A stretch of 64,000 bases of DNA, taken from assembly GCF_028858725.1 (NCBI RefSeq), contig NC_084776.1:806001-870000 (forward strand). Reading direction: 5' to 3'. The DNA comes from Colius striatus. Its lineage: Eukaryota > Chordata > Aves > Coliiformes > Coliidae. Shown in pieces: positions 26,000 to 39,700 of this stretch (within the stretch, counting starts at the first letter, position 1; each line of letters opens with the position of its first letter). The notes beneath the pieces are model-generated. The model was not told where the DNA came from. It made no database searches and saw nothing but the letters and a program-made list of their open reading frames with translations. The position numbers and the translations under genes are program-made.

Positions 26000-28900
26000 A
26001 CGCCTGGAGCAGAGCGGGGCCGTCCCTGGGCTGCAGCTCGTGGCTGCCCGGCTCGCCCAGGACCACCCCGGCGTGCCCACCCCTCTGCATGCTGCAGCCA
26101 CGCGGCAGAGCAGGTCCCAGTGTGGAAACAGACCCCGAGCAGGGTGTTGCTGCTCCCACACCTCGGGTCCAGGGATGGCCCCGGGCATTTCAACAGGAGG
26201 ATGTGTTTTCACGTTGGTTTTCTGCACCACGACATTATTTCTGCATCTGCAGGGCTGCTGGCCTGCTGAACAGAGCAATGTGTGTGCAGGGGGAGACAGA
26301 GGGAACAACCCACCCCTCTGTGATATTCCCCTCCCATGAGAGCAGCCGGGGCTTTGTTTCAAAGGTGAGCTGCACAACATCACTTTAAATGACAGCAGCT
26401 GGCAGACAATGATGGGTTTGGAAACACACCACCAAAGCTCCAGGGTGGGCAGGGATGCCCTTGCTTCCAGGGGCTGGGGGCTGAGCCCAACCTTCCCAGA
26501 GAGGGCAAAGGAGCTGGGGACAGTCTCTGCCCTGGGCACAGCTCTCCCTGATGCCGTGGGTGAGAGCCTGGGCAGCCCCTGTTCCTGCCCCCAGCCCTGC
26601 TCCTCACGCCTGGCTGGCTGCTGGAGAGCTCAAAGGCTGTGCAGCCAAAACCTGCTCTCTGCAGAACCTCTCCCGTGCTGACTAGTTTTATATCTGTATT
26701 TCCTTTATCAGTTTCAAGCATAACACTTACTTGAAGTGCCCCTGGGTTGCTGAGCACAAGGGTGGCATTTCCCCCAGGGCCTGTGAGGGATGTTACAGTG
26801 AAGTGGGTCCATGGGCACTGCCCCAGCCTGCCCCCCCCCCACTCTCCCTTGGGCAAGTGACCCAGGAGAGAGCTGCATTCAGGCATCTCACCCCCAAACC
26901 GACCCAGCCTGTTGGGTTCCTTACTGGGCCTTGCTTCATGACAGCATCACCCAAATATTCCCTCACTGAAGCCAGCAGGCTGCAGGCACACAGCTCTGCC
27001 TGGCAGGTGAGCGTGCCCTTGCAAAAACAAAGCCTCTCCGAACCACGGGAGCTTCAGATGGGCCTTAAACCACAGAACACTGTCTGGGGAGCTGGTGGAT
27101 GCTGGAGGAGCCCAGGGCTGGGCACTGGGGCACCCCAGGGCTCTGCCCTGGCACCCCCTTGCCCTGTGACGAGCTGCGTGGTGTGTGGGGAGGGCGGTCG
27201 CTGCCGTGTAGACCTTGTGCTGCCAGAAAGGAATCCTGTGGGCACATGGAGGCCAAGGGCTGCAGACAGGCTCAGCTGATCTCACATTTGTAGGCTGAGA
27301 AAGGCTGGCCCTGTGGACATGAGTGGCTGCAGGGCTCTTACCACACATCTGGGCACTAGACTTCAGCAGCTGAGGTACCACACACAGCACCGGGGCGCTG
27401 CAGTTTGCAGCCTACAGCATCAAAACTGGGGAAGAGCCCGTTTCAGGGGATCATCCTTGCACCCTGCTCAGGTTCCTTCTGTCCCAGCTGAGATCAGCTG
27501 GGGAATGGGATCTGCAGGCACAGACCACCAAGGCAACAGCAGGGCACAGTGGCCTGGAGCAGCGGTGATGGCCATCACCTGAGGGCACAGGCAGAAGACA
27601 AGCTCTGGAAAGATCCTGCTTTTCTCTCTACTGTGGAGAAGGAAAGTGAGCTGGGAGCTCACACACCCACCCTGAGGGACGTGGGACACAATAAACAGCC
27701 CAAGCTGGCAGCAGCCACGGCCCCAAGGGAGGCCAGAGCTCAGCTCTGTGACCTGGAGAGCTTTTGAAGCAGGGCAGCCCACACCTTCACAACAGCACAA
27801 CTGTTTTTTTCAAAGCCCTTTTAAAGCTCAAACTAAGAAAGAGTTGCCTTTCATAACTAGGAGAAGCAGCAAGCTCCACTCAGAGCAGCGATGTCTGGGT
27901 ACTGGATGCTGCTGAAGCTCTTGGCTGAAGCACAGGCTGCAATAAAATGGGCCACAAAAATATTTAAGGGGCTTCCTCTACATTTCCAGCCTTGCAGTTA
28001 GAGCAACTTGGTTCTGGAGCAGCCTGTGGGGAGAGGGGAAGGGAGAAGACCCAGTTTGGGCAAGGACTGAGCCTGGGGCTGAGCCAGGGGTGCTCTGGGA
28101 CAGGCAGCACCAGCCTGGCCGCTCGTGAGGGAGCTCCTCACCTCAGGAGCCAAGCTGGTGCCTATGCTTCCTTCCCAGGTGGTGTGAGCAGAGTTCCTGA
28201 ATGCTGAAATGAGGGAAAAAAGGTCACACAGAGCCTTCCCCACACACTGAGCACGGCAGGGCAGGGCTGGGCCAGCGCCCCGTGACGTGACCGTGAACTG
28301 CAGCCGCCCAGGCTGCTCTGTTTCGGTGACCCAAGCAGAGAGATGTGGGGATTAACCAGCCAGCCCACACCAGACAAGCTCAGTTGGGTTTTAAATTCTT
28401 TGGTGCTTGTAATAACTCAGGTGAGTCTCTTTGTTCTCATGAACTGTAATTTCTCACCTGACAGGCAGCGTCCCTGGGACACAGCAGCCTGGCAGCACAG
28501 CCAAACACACCCGTGGCCAGCCAGGGAGCCTGAGCTAACCCAGCTCACATAGGCACCTTTCCCCAGGGCAGGAGACTCCAGCAGCAGTTGGGCCCTGACT
28601 GCCTGTGTGGGCAATGCCAGGGCCAGACAGCACCAGTGCATCGATGCCCACCACAGCTCACTGTGCAGGGCTGTGCTCCCCTCTGCCCCTGCGCCCAACA
28701 GCAGCCCTGGCACTGCTGGCACAGCCCAGTCTCCATCCTGGCAGGTGTTGGTCTCGCTGGTTTCCTCAGTGCTCTTTGGTTGTGGTGCTCAGAGCCCCTC
28801 AGTGCATACCAGTCTCCTCACTGGGCTCCTTGGCTCTCCAGATGCAGGTGATCAGGTTCCTCACTGGGATTATGAAGCCCAGTGTTGCCTCTGCCAGGAG

Positions 28901-29120
28901 TGAGGGCTCAGTTTTCTTCCTTTCCTGCTTGTCTTGCCCTCCTTCCCCTGGCACCAGGAGGCAGAAGGATGTGTCAGCTCAAGGCTGAGGCTCAAGAGGC
29001 TTAAGCTGGCTATTTACCTTTGCAAGGGTCTATTTTTGGCTGCTCAGCTGCAGCTGATTCAATGAACAGGGAGGTGATTCAGGAGAGAAGCCACATGAGG
29101 GTCATTGTCTGTAGGATCTA
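26000..29120. other. Intergenic DNA downstream of TBC1D16
   Basis: No recognisable gene. A C homopolymer lies at about 26,829-26,841. Otherwise the stretch is unique moderate-GC sequence up to the CR1 tails at 29.13 kb. Confidence 0.55.
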
Positions 29121-29130
29121 CTTTATCCTT

Positions 29131-29213
29131 TGCTGGGGCCAGAAGCCTTGCCTGGGTTGGAACTAGATGATCTTTAAGGTCCTCTCCAACCCAAACCATT
29201 CTATCATCCTGTG
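29131..29213 (+). mobile_element. CR1 LINE 3' tail fragment
   Basis: Contains the diagnostic avian CR1 end: TTGGAACTAGATGATCTTTA, then AGGTCCTCTCCAACCCAAACC and ATTCTATCATCCTGTGATT. Only the terminal part survives, as is usual for 5'-truncated CR1 insertions. Confidence 0.9.
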
Positions 29214-29218
29214 ATTAC

Positions 29219-29289
29219 TTTGTTTTGTTGGGCTGGATGAGCTCTAGAGGTCCCTTCCAACCCCAACCATCTGGGATTCTGTGTGATTC
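29219..29289 (+). mobile_element. Second CR1 LINE 3' tail fragment
   Basis: Directly follows the first tail in the same orientation: GGGCTGGATGAGCTCTAGAG, then GTCCCTTCCAACCCCAACCA and GATTCTGTGTGATTC. The words differ enough from the first copy to suggest a different CR1 subfamily or an independent insertion rather than a simple duplication. Confidence 0.8.
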
Positions 29290-29919
29290 ATTCTCATGAG
29301 GAACCGATTCCCCTGGCTCTGTTTGGCACAAACGCTGGCTCAGACACCTCTGGATGCCACTGAGTTTGGTGAGCTCTGCTCAAGGCCCCAGCTCCAACTT
29401 GTAGTTGGCAAATGTTATAGAAGGCAAGAGGAGGAACACAGCGTCCTTTCAAAAGTACTGCAAAGGAAACCTTCACCAGAGATGGAGCTCAGCAAAAATG
29501 GCTGCAGTGGAGCAAGTTTCGTTTTCACTTTGGGGCAGAGGCTGCACTTGGAGTGAACGTGCTCCAGCCTAAGGCAGAGACAGGTCAGGGCAGCAAATAC
29601 TCAGTAACTGAGAAGAGCCAAAGGAAACACAATGGGAAACACACTGGAAACAACAGACTTCCATAAAGGAGCATCTGAAGCCTGTGGTTGTCAGCAGGAG
29701 GAAACAGCTCTGCTGTAATGACACAAAGAAGTCAACTTTGAAGGGTGTCTGTGAAACACCCCGACTACACAAACGCTGCCAGACCTGTGGCTGTACATTC
29801 TCTGTACAACAGCAACAAAACACCAGGCCAGTACACCATATAAAACCAGAAAAGGCCAGAGACAAGCCCTTCAGGTGACCGGTTCCTCCTCTCCAACAAG
29901 GCGACACCATCCCTGCCGT

Positions 29920-30484
29920 CCCAGGGGTCTGCAGCTTTATTTTTGGCAGATCACAATTAAAATGGCCTTTATGGCTTTAGAGAGAGGCCACGAAGCTGCA
30001 TGTTTGGGTTGAAGCAGAGGGCACGAGTGGGGTGTGCTCGGGGTGAAGGGACCTCTCAGCCAGAGGCCTTGCCACAGCTCTGCCCCTTCCACCCGCCCCA
30101 CCGGCGCCGCTGCTGGCACTTGGCTCCCGTTAGTGTTCTCATTTCTCACCAGCAAGTAACAAAGTTCTGGTTGCTAACCAGTCCAATCCCAGAGGCAGGA
30201 TAAAAAGTCCTTGTTAAGACCTATAAAAAGCATGTTTCTAACAAAATCAAATCCAAACACGTGCAGACACTGTTCCTGGTTGGCATCTTGTCCTGCCTCC
30301 CCCAGCAGCGCTCCGGCTTTGCTTTCCCTGCTCTGGGGTTTCATTCCTTGCCCATTCTCCTCCACCTTTCAGTCTTCTGAGGGGTCTAGACAAGCTATCC
30401 TTCCATTTTTGTCTTGGTCATTTTCCCCTATGCACATCCTTCCTGCCCTTCCCTCTTCCTCTGTCCCACCCTGTTCCTCCACAG
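29920..30484 (-). other. TBC1D16: TBC1D16 3' untranslated region (shortest form)
   Basis: Sequence between the TAG stop and the first AATAAA on the minus strand. It has no conserved coding content. The plus-strand open frames across it look fortuitous. Confidence 0.5.
29936..29941 (-). terminator. TBC1D16: TBC1D16 candidate poly(A) signal AATAAA
   Basis: Canonical AATAAA on the minus strand, 544 bases past the TBC1D16 stop codon and the first one met. Cleavage would fall near 29,915-29,925. Longer 3' UTRs using more distal sites are possible. Confidence 0.6.
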
Positions 30485-30730
30485 CTATTTTCGGAAGGCG
30501 AAGACGTCGCGTGTCTTCAGGCCCCTCCTGCCTTGGCCGCCGGCTCTCGGTGCACACAGCTGCGCCTGTCCCCCGTACGGGCAGCTCTCGGACTCGGGGT
30601 GATGGCCAGAGCATTCCACAGCAGGGATGAAGCCACTGTCCCACATCCCTGTCCCACACAGCTTGCACAGGTCGTGGAGGCTGCAGGGGATGCGGGGCAG
30701 CAGGTGGAACTGATAGAGCAGACTCCTGGC
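30485..30730 (-). CDS. TBC1D16: TBC1D16 coding exon 11 (last)
   Basis: 81 residues from ARSLLYQF to DVFAFRK and a TAG stop. It includes the conserved CSLHDLCKLCG and SCPYGG segments. The acceptor is CCCTGCAG. Confidence 0.96.
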   Translation of the reverse strand, partial: ARSLLYQFHLLPRIPCSLHDLCKLCGTGMWDSGFIPAVECSGHHPESESCPYGGQAQLCAPRAGGQGRRGLKTRDVFAFRK

Positions 30731-33700
30731 CTGCAGGGAGAGAGACAGAGTCACTCGCTGCTCACCGGCTGGACACGGACAGCGTGGCCTGTCCCATCCT
30801 CCCTCCTGGCTGCCTGGTGAGAGGAGGCACCAGGGACAGGGGCTGCAGCTGCTCAGACCTGGGACTGCAGCACCAGGACAAACACCCTGCTGCCTCGTCC
30901 CTGAGCCTGTGTGGGGGTTATTCCCACCACCCTCTGACCTCCTACAGCTGCCTCTTACCCCTGCAAAACTCGTTTCCAGGCAAACAGCAGCCTGCTGTCC
31001 TTTCAGGGTGAGGAGGAGCAGGGGGATACAGGAGATGCAGGGGATGAAGCATCAGTTCCTGGTTTTCTCACCACTCTAACTCATGCCTTGGACCCGAGGC
31101 TCAGCCCCCAGCAGCACACAGACATTTACCTTCCTGAGCACCAGCTCCCCGTTCATGTGCATTGCCAGGTTGCTGAAATGGAGCAGCATCTGGTCGTTGG
31201 CCAGCTGCTGTTCAATCACATCATCCCCGTAGATCACCACGATGGCCACACAGATAAAGAGGTGGAAATAGTCAGTCTGCAATGAGAAAACAGGAGCTGG
31301 AGCAGAGCAGGTGGAGGCAGAGGTCTGACCTCACCTCCCCACCCTCCACAAGCATGTCCTTAGCAGACGTTTTGCTTAATGGCACCCAGAAGGTGAGTTA
31401 TTGGTGAGCTCTGAGCCAAAGCCTCTTCCCTTCCAGCGTGGCAGCAAGGTTTACAGCACGGCTTTCAGAGCTGAGTGGTGATTTTGCAGGGGACACCTCC
31501 CAGCTGAGGCCTCAACTCCAGAAGAGGATGTTCATGGCTTTCTGAAAAAACCTCCTTTGGAAGCCCGGACATCCTCGAGTAGGAGAGGCAGAGCTCACCC
31601 CCCTGCTGCAGAAACCAGCCTCTCCCACGTTGCAGAGCCTCTAACACCTACTTATTGAGGGTGTTTTTGCTGCTAAGAGCCTCAGGGAGGCTTAAGCTGT
31701 GGCCCTCAGCGCTCTGACCTGGTAGTGCGCCCAGCACGCCTCCCACACGCGCAGCGCCTCGGCCTCGGGGAACTCCCGCTTGAAGCACAGCAGGATCCAG
31801 CGGTGACAGAACAGCATCTGCAGCCCATCCTCTCCCAGGGCACACAGGTGCTGGTGGAAACGGGGGTGCATGAGGCGCAGCAGCTCCCGCAGGTACATCT
31901 GGAAGAGACGCCGTGAGCTGGGGCACTCGAGGCCTCGTGCCACCCTCGCGCAGCGGCCCGCACGGCCCCCTGCTGCCTCCCCCACGGCTGCCCTCAGCTC
32001 TCTCACAAAAAGCTCCAGCCCTACAGCCTGTTGATTACAGCACAGCCAGGAGCACGCTCAGATCTGTCGTTAAAGGCCAGAGCTCACAGGCCACAGCAGC
32101 TGCTTCACAAGGAATAGATGGAGGGTGAGAAGAAAACCCCGTCACAGCTACACGTGAAAAGAGAGAAGGGGAGAGATTCAGGCTGAGGGAAAGGGCTGTG
32201 AAAACTAGAGAAAGGAAAGGATGCAGCCACCTCTGACAATATCTCACTGCAGTAGGCAATATGGAAGGGATTTTGGGAAGCCTGACTGTGCAGGCATGTG
32301 ACAGTGCGTAGATCTGCACGTCACTATCTGCACCTCACCAGTGGCCTCTCATGGGCTTCCTACCACCAGTTTACCATCTTACACTGGTGCCATCCCAGAC
32401 AGGATGTTCTGGCTTAGAATGGGTTTTTCAGTATCTTACCCATAAAACAACTGACATACACATGAAAACCTGAAAAGTTCCCATTTTTAAACACAATCAC
32501 CTCAGGAGAAGAAACTCTGCCAGACAGAGAGATACTGAAGACATTAAAGATATTTAGGGCTTTTCATTTGGACATAATTTACCCCAGTCACCCAGGATGG
32601 ATTTTATCCATCAGGTATTTGTGGCTTTGGGGTGTGACTGGAACACAGCAGCTCAGGGACCTGCTTCATGGCTTGCTTCTGATTTGACTGGGGAGATGAG
32701 AAGCTCAAGACAGAGCTGAGCATTCAGCCTCACCAGCTGTTTCTCCATATCCTCGTCCCGGGGTGAGCTGATGAAGATGGTGTTCTGCATCAGTCCTACA
32801 AAGCACCAGAAAGTATCCGACTCATCTAGGATCTCTGCCAGGAGTGGGGCAACCAGGTCAGACATGCCCTGGGAGTATCCAATCGCTGGGTTAAACACTG
32901 CATAGTTCAGCAGGATCCTCCTGGAGAAGAGGCAAATGCAGAGGTGAGAGTCTGGGAGTGCACCTCACAGCTGAGGGCACAGAGAGCCCTTCCCTCCTAC
33001 CTCAACTCCCCACTGAGCAAAGTGCAGAAGAGCAACAGATCACTCCTGCCATCTAAAAGATTCACCTGCAACTGCACTGACATGTGCAGTAACCTTTGGG
33101 CACCTGTGCAGAAGAACTGAAAGAAGAGAAGAACTCCTTGGGTTTGCATCCCTCGGTACCAGTCACCATTTGCACCGTGCTCTTCTGCATTCCCAAGGCA
33201 GCAACCTGGGCCAGGGGGGCTTACTGAGTTTTCTGTACGTTCAGCAGGACATGTTTGGGATGCCAGAATCAGACATTTCACCTCATAGTTTCCACATTTG
33301 GGTTGTCCTCCCCCCGAAAGAACTGGTTGCTGCGGTCAGTCCTCACGACGTCTTTATCCACCGTGAACTGCACCTTACACCAAAAGTCCTTCTGTTCATC
33401 TGGAGTCATGGAAAGCCTGAAAATTGAGCAGCAACAGGAGTCCATTGCCAAGAGAGGAATATGATTGCCACAAGAAACAAAAAGCTTTATTTCAGCTGGA
33501 GTTTTCAGAGAAATAAACCTATTCCTGTGGAGTTTTCTCATCGCTTGAAAAACAGAGAGGTGGGTCTGTCCAGACAGCAGCTCTGCTGGCCTCAGGCATC
33601 ACCGCGAGGAGCCTCGTGGGTTATACACAGGATGACACGATGTGTTTTCTGTGACAAACTCCACAAGCCAGCCCCTGCTCTCCGCTGCTCCTTGTGGGTG

Positions 33701-36700
33701 GCACACCAGCACTCACTGCTCTGTTTAGATTGTCTCCAAACTGTCCCTCTGCAGCTTAAACGTACCCACAACCAGCTTACAACACACTGCCCTTGCACTG
33801 ATACATTTGTTGAATTAGACATCCCTTCTTCTTCCAGATATATTTACAAAGGAGTATAAGATCCCATTTTTCCCCTTATGTGAGCTAAACCAAGCCTTGG
33901 TTTGCAGCCTTGTCTGTGAGATAAGCTTCCCTGTGTGGCACTGCCGAGCCTGTCTCAAGACCCCAGAGAATGTCTGAGCTGTATGGTATTAGCTCCAGAC
34001 CCTCAAGAGCTCAGCTGTGCTTGGTTCACCTCCTTCACCATCCCTCTCACTTCTCTACTCCAATCAGCTGCTCCTGAACAGAAGGAAGCAGACTCTGTAC
34101 CTCCCCAGCAGTTACTACTGTGACGTCAGGCCTGAGAAGAGATGAGCAGGGAGCATGAAACTGATCTGTTACCTTTTCTCCTGGATCTCAAAGTATTCTT
34201 TCCTCTTCTGCAGCCTCAGTGCCTCCCTCTCCTCAGAGGTGGACTCGTAGCTGTAGTAGTGCAGCAGGAAGGGCCACACCTCCCCACGGATGGAAATATC
34301 AATCCCACCAAAGAAAATGGCCTGGGAGAAGGAGCAAAGGTTATGACTGGGACAGTTTTAACAGTCCCCAAAACAGCCACACGAAGCTGCCCGCTGCCGT
34401 GCTTTGGTGGCTTTGCAGTTCTCTCCTGACAAGTGACGCCTTGATTCAAGCTCCTGCAATTTGCACATGTTTAGAGGGAAAGTGCTGGCCTTCTATTCCC
34501 AGACGAGACACAAATCGGGCTCATTTCAATGTCAATAACCCCCCCTGGAGAGGCTCCACGATTAACGTGTAGTTCTCATGTCACGGCTTAATCCTCGGCC
34601 TTAGAGACACTGCATTTCACTGCAAACTTCTCCCTCAGGACTGGGAGCCAGTGCTCCCCCGCAAGCCCTGCAGTATTTCATACAGCAATCTCATTTTTTC
34701 TCTTTGGTTTGTTCACCCTGCACTTTGCAAACACGTCTGGCACCGGACGCTTTGCTTTACCCACTGCCACCGGCAGCAGGAGCCCGCCAGCTCGCCCTCC
34801 TCACCCAGGGAGATGCCCTCCCACCCTGCCTGCAGCAGACTGCTCTGCAGCAAGACCTCTGGCCAAGCACCATCCTCCAGCCAAGCACCATCCACCAATC
34901 TTTATACTCTCAAACGCCCAGTTCCTGCCCCCAGCACTGAAGCAAACTCGCAGCTCCCACCCAGGACTCGCACTCGGTGTCGGGAGAGGAAGGATCTAAC
35001 CAGCCCTCTCACCTTCTGCAGCTTGTACTCCTCTTCCACCTGCCCGGCCTCGTTGAGGTGATGGAGCCAGGCAGACACATCCAGGCGCCTGTAGGCGTTC
35101 TCCTCGGGGTGTGTTTCTGAGGAGGGCAGCTTGGGACGGCGGATGGAGAACTGCATACACGTCTTCTCATCAGTGAGCTGCTGAACGGGGCGAGGGGTGG
35201 GGGAAACAAAGCAAAAGGCTGGAGACGGCAGCAGTGAAGGAAACACAGCAATTCTCAGGGCAGGAAAACCCTTTTGCACGGTCTGTGCAGGATTAAGCAC
35301 CGAGGCAGCGCACTTGGGGAGGGCTGGTTGGGGTTTCTGACATTCCAACCACCACAATAGCAAGAGTGATTAGAATCATTAAAAATCTCAGTACCAGAAA
35401 ACAGCTTCATCTTACAAAAAAATAAATTGTTTCCATTCCTCCCCCAATCTTCTCCCTGACCTGAAACTGAATTAATGCTGCTTACAGCAAAACTTCACCC
35501 TGCCAGGAATGCCTGCAATAAATTACATATGATTGGCCATATACAAAGGGATTGCTGTTAGGCAAGCAGGGAACTGCACTGCCAGGCTCTCTAAGGGCAC
35601 TCACGATCCCAAGTGCAAGACTGCAGCTGACATTTAATTTAAAAATCAAAGGTTGTTCAGTGCAAGAAGTGAGCCCATGCGACCGTAATAAGGAAAGCAG
35701 CAGGGGGCTCCGTGGGAAGGACAGGAGATTCGAAATCACTGCTTCTAATAAGCACATACAGGATCTTAAACAGATAATTAAAGAGCTCTTATCACATTTG
35801 TATGTAGATTGAACAAAATATGGCAAGATGCCTTGTCAAAACATCCTGCAAAGCCGTGTGCTGCCGCTTCCCCAGCCGCCCCATGCGCCCGCAGCACGGG
35901 CACGCCGCTCGGGCCCAGAGCAACTGCCCGCGCCGGTCTGCTGCATGACCTTCCCTCGTGTTCCACAGGCAGGACAGGAATGGCTGAAGATAACATGCAA
36001 GGGAGGCCTCGTGTCCGACTCACCGTTGCATCCCAAACAACACCCAACACCCTGCAGCTTTCTGCCTGACCTGCTGACACGAACTCGTCGCCTCATTTCT
36101 CCACCATACTCCTCTGGCTGAGACTGTGAAGTGTGAAACGTCTGCTGGAAACCCTCCCCGTTGCCCCATGAACCTCCCAGGTACCTGGTCCTTGAGATGG
36201 GTCTCTGTGCAGTACTTCCACTGCTGAAACACCTCTGACAGTTTATCCAGGCCACCGTGGTGAAAGTGGAAGATCTTGTACTGGCTCTCCCTGCTCGCAA
36301 CGACCAGCTGCCCGCAGGTACAGGCATCATCGCTGCGGGACGAGCGGGGCCCGCCGTCATCACCCGGGGAGACAAGGGCACACAGGGAAGGGGCCACACC
36401 AGATGAGAGAGAAACGAGTGGAAAGCAAATTAACAAAGAAGTGTAGCACCAAGTCGTCCCTCAGAGAAGGGTGCAGGGTAATTCTACAGCTCTGGGACTC
36501 GACGACTCTCATGGGTCCAACTTGAGATATTCTATGTCACGGCCACAGTGACCACGTTCCCCAAGAAGCCCCACTCGTGCCTGGTAATGGCACTTTTCCA
36601 CCATATGAAGGAACCAAATTTGGTCTTCCCTGGAGAACCAAACCCCAAGAAGTCTACCTCAGCAGCAGCAAGGCAGGGTATAAAGTCAGCTCCTGGGGAT

Positions 36701-39700
36701 GAGTGGCCCGGGTTGCACACAGCATTGGCCATGGCAGCAGGAGTGAGGGTGGAAAGAGACAGCTACAATGCTTTCAATAACTTCTGTAATGATTTGAAGG
36801 ATCACCAAAGAGGCTTGAAAAGCAGCAAGGCTGTAGAGGAGCCCTGGTGAGGGGCAGGCAGGAGAGAAGGTACCAAGGATAAGAGACATTTTCCACATCC
36901 CCGGGTTATTTTAAACATTTTGGGAAAAACAAGGGAAAAAAAGAGGGAAATTTACTAGAGAATAAAAGTCCTTTAGGCCCAGTAACTGTAATTCAGAGGC
37001 TCTCCTTGGGAAGGCTGACACCTGATTTTCTGGAGACAACTGTTAGGGAAAAACTTCCAAGGAGGACTGCAAAGGCATCTGCCTGCAGAGCACCATGCAT
37101 CGACCCTGAGCACACACAGCATCACACACCAGTAACACGTTACCTGAAGAAGAGGCGAAGGGATCTCATTTGTCCCAGGTCCACTCTAAAGACACCACAG
37201 ACCTGCTCGAGGGCAAATACTTTCTGCTGCTCATCCCATCTGGTGCTCTGTGTTTGCCCATTACTGTCCTGGAACTGGGCACTGGTGTCGAGGCTGGAGG
37301 CAGAGCTGGTGGAGAAGGTCATGCGATTGTCACACGTGTCCCTGCAGACAGCGGGGAGGAAGAAAGCCCCACGAGACATCAGCCACAGAAGGCTGTAGTT
37401 ACATGCAATAACCACAGATGCTCCACCTTAGAAGTCTTTTGTCAGAGATCTGACATTGGAATTCAGTGCAGGTCTAGGGAGTCAATAATTGACAGCTCAC
37501 GTAACAGATTCAATTGTTTTCATTTAAATTAATTCCCTGCCATCCCCTCCCAAACGATCCCAGTTTTGTTCTGTTGCTCATTCCACACAGACATGGGGAG
37601 AGCTGACACCATTCCCCAGAACACTGACTTCTGAGAAGGCCAAATTAAGCAGCACAGCATGAGGAGAGAGCCCAGACTACCGAGGAACAGCCCATCCCCT
37701 GCTCCTTTGGTGCAGCACAAGGACCAGTCTGGGGATCCTGCTGGCACAGCTGGCACTTGCCTGCTCTCCAGCCCTAAGCTGCAGGAACCCTTCAAAACAC
37801 ACTGCCTCTGGGACTGACGACCCTTTAGGCTGCAAAACCTTGGGCCACTGAAGAAATCTAACTGCAGAAGTACAGCTGCTTCAGCAGCTCCAGCAGCACT
37901 CAGCAGAGGCTTCTTGCCCCACAGCTGAGAAGCTCCTCAGCATGCAGCTCCGCTGCTCCGTGCCTGGCCAGGGACAGGAGAGATGAACACACCTGGATGG
38001 CAGCATTGACTAGGGATCTCACCTGGCAAACACCTTCAGTGACCAGCAAGATCCAAAGATACTTCCCCTGAACTCGTTTCTCATCACGCCTCTGCAGTCA
38101 GACCCGACCTGCCTGCATTCCTGTGTATAAACTTCACTCAAATGCAAACTTTGGAGAGCTAAGGAGCAGGACATTACACCTGAGTTCTTGAACCCCCTGC
38201 AAAGTACAGCAAGAGAACTCAAACTGTTTCCCACTACACCAGGAGCTCACTGTGCCCCAGATATTGATCTTTAAGTAATTAAAAACCCCCACAAGCCTGC
38301 CACCAGCCCTGATCCCAGAAGAAAAATATCACTGCTTTGAGAATTAAGTGAATCTGAAACTGTGACCCCTTGATTCTTAAAAAGGCCAATACATGTGAAC
38401 AATCTGAGTGCAAGCTCTGAATGGGTTCCGCTGTGAAATCAGGGTTTGCAAAACAAGGCAAGTAGCAGGTATAAAGACAGCCCCCTGCAATGCCACTTTA
38501 TGCAATGTTTTCTAATCCGCTTATCTAACAATGTAGGCACTGAACGCTGAAAATCACACACTCAGCATGCATCTGCAGCACACCACATCAGTATGCTTTC
38601 CAAGCCTGGCTACAGTGCCTCTTCCACAGGGACCAGCCTTATTTGCAGCATCCACCCATGGTGCAGGTCATTGCATTCCAATGGACAGGTCCCCGGACAT
38701 CCCTCCTGGCTGTGGCTTCAGTCTTTAACTGAGCCCCCGCGAGCCGCCCAGTTCAAACGTGTGACTCAAACCCTCAGTGCCCACACGCATGGGAAATAAA
38801 TCCCTGAGCCCCCTTTTCCAGTTTTGCAGCATTGTGCAGATGAGACCAAGTCTGGTTTACTCTCAGCTAAAGGAGTGGCTTCGCTGCTCTGTTCACCAAG
38901 TTCTGCTGCTCCATTTTCCTGGAAGAAAGCATCAAAGCCTGACTTACATTCAAGCCATTGGGGGGTTGAGATCTTAGAAGTGACACAGCAGTATCACCGT
39001 GTCAGCAGGGCTCACAGCACACAACCCAACCCCCTCAAGGAGGAAGGACGGCACTATATCCAGGTTAGACACTGTTTACTTCCACACTCAAGTGCAGCTC
39101 CACACCATCACCTGCACCTCAACACTTGTTTCCACGACAATCGTACTGGCCTCTGTGTAAAAATCCAGCATTACTTTCTGATAAAGCTGCAAAATAGAAC
39201 ACCTTCTAAAACACTCAGTATCTCATGCTAATGCAAAAGCAATGGGAGTCCTGCTACAAGACACTGGTGCTGGCCTGCTTGCTATAAGCAGCTGGTATTT
39301 ATGGAGCAACACTTCGTAACAGCCACAGCTGGTTACATGGGATTTTCCTGGAAGAGATGACTCAAACCAGCTCAAAGACTAAGCAAAGGCAACTAATTCT
39401 CTAAAACTCTTGCAAAGATGGACTGGTCAGTACGACAAAGGGCTGGAAGACGTGGCGGCTGTGAGGATCCTTGTCCCCTGGTTCCAACGTGACCATTCTT
39501 CAAAAGCATCAGCTCCAGCGACCAGTGGCAGAGAGACAATGGCAGCTACCAGTGGAGCTGGGCAGGGTTGCTTTGATCCTGGGGAATCAGGCAGCTCCTC
39601 AGTACAGAATGCTACTGCCAGCTGCCCTTGAGATCATTCTGTACGTAAATACGATCAATTTTAATGCAGTGGATTTTAGGGAGTCCTCTAACCAGGCACA

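Noticed and set aside
25766-26269. Calling the CAG array a polyglutamine protein gene
   Set aside because: Open frame alone is weak evidence in a triplet repeat, since any pure triplet array stays open. No splice or conservation evidence is visible, so it is listed as a repeat and a finding.
38824-39231. 135-codon plus-strand open frame in the TBC1D16 intron
   Set aside because: No similarity to any family I recognise, and it is antisense inside an intron. Length is within chance expectation.
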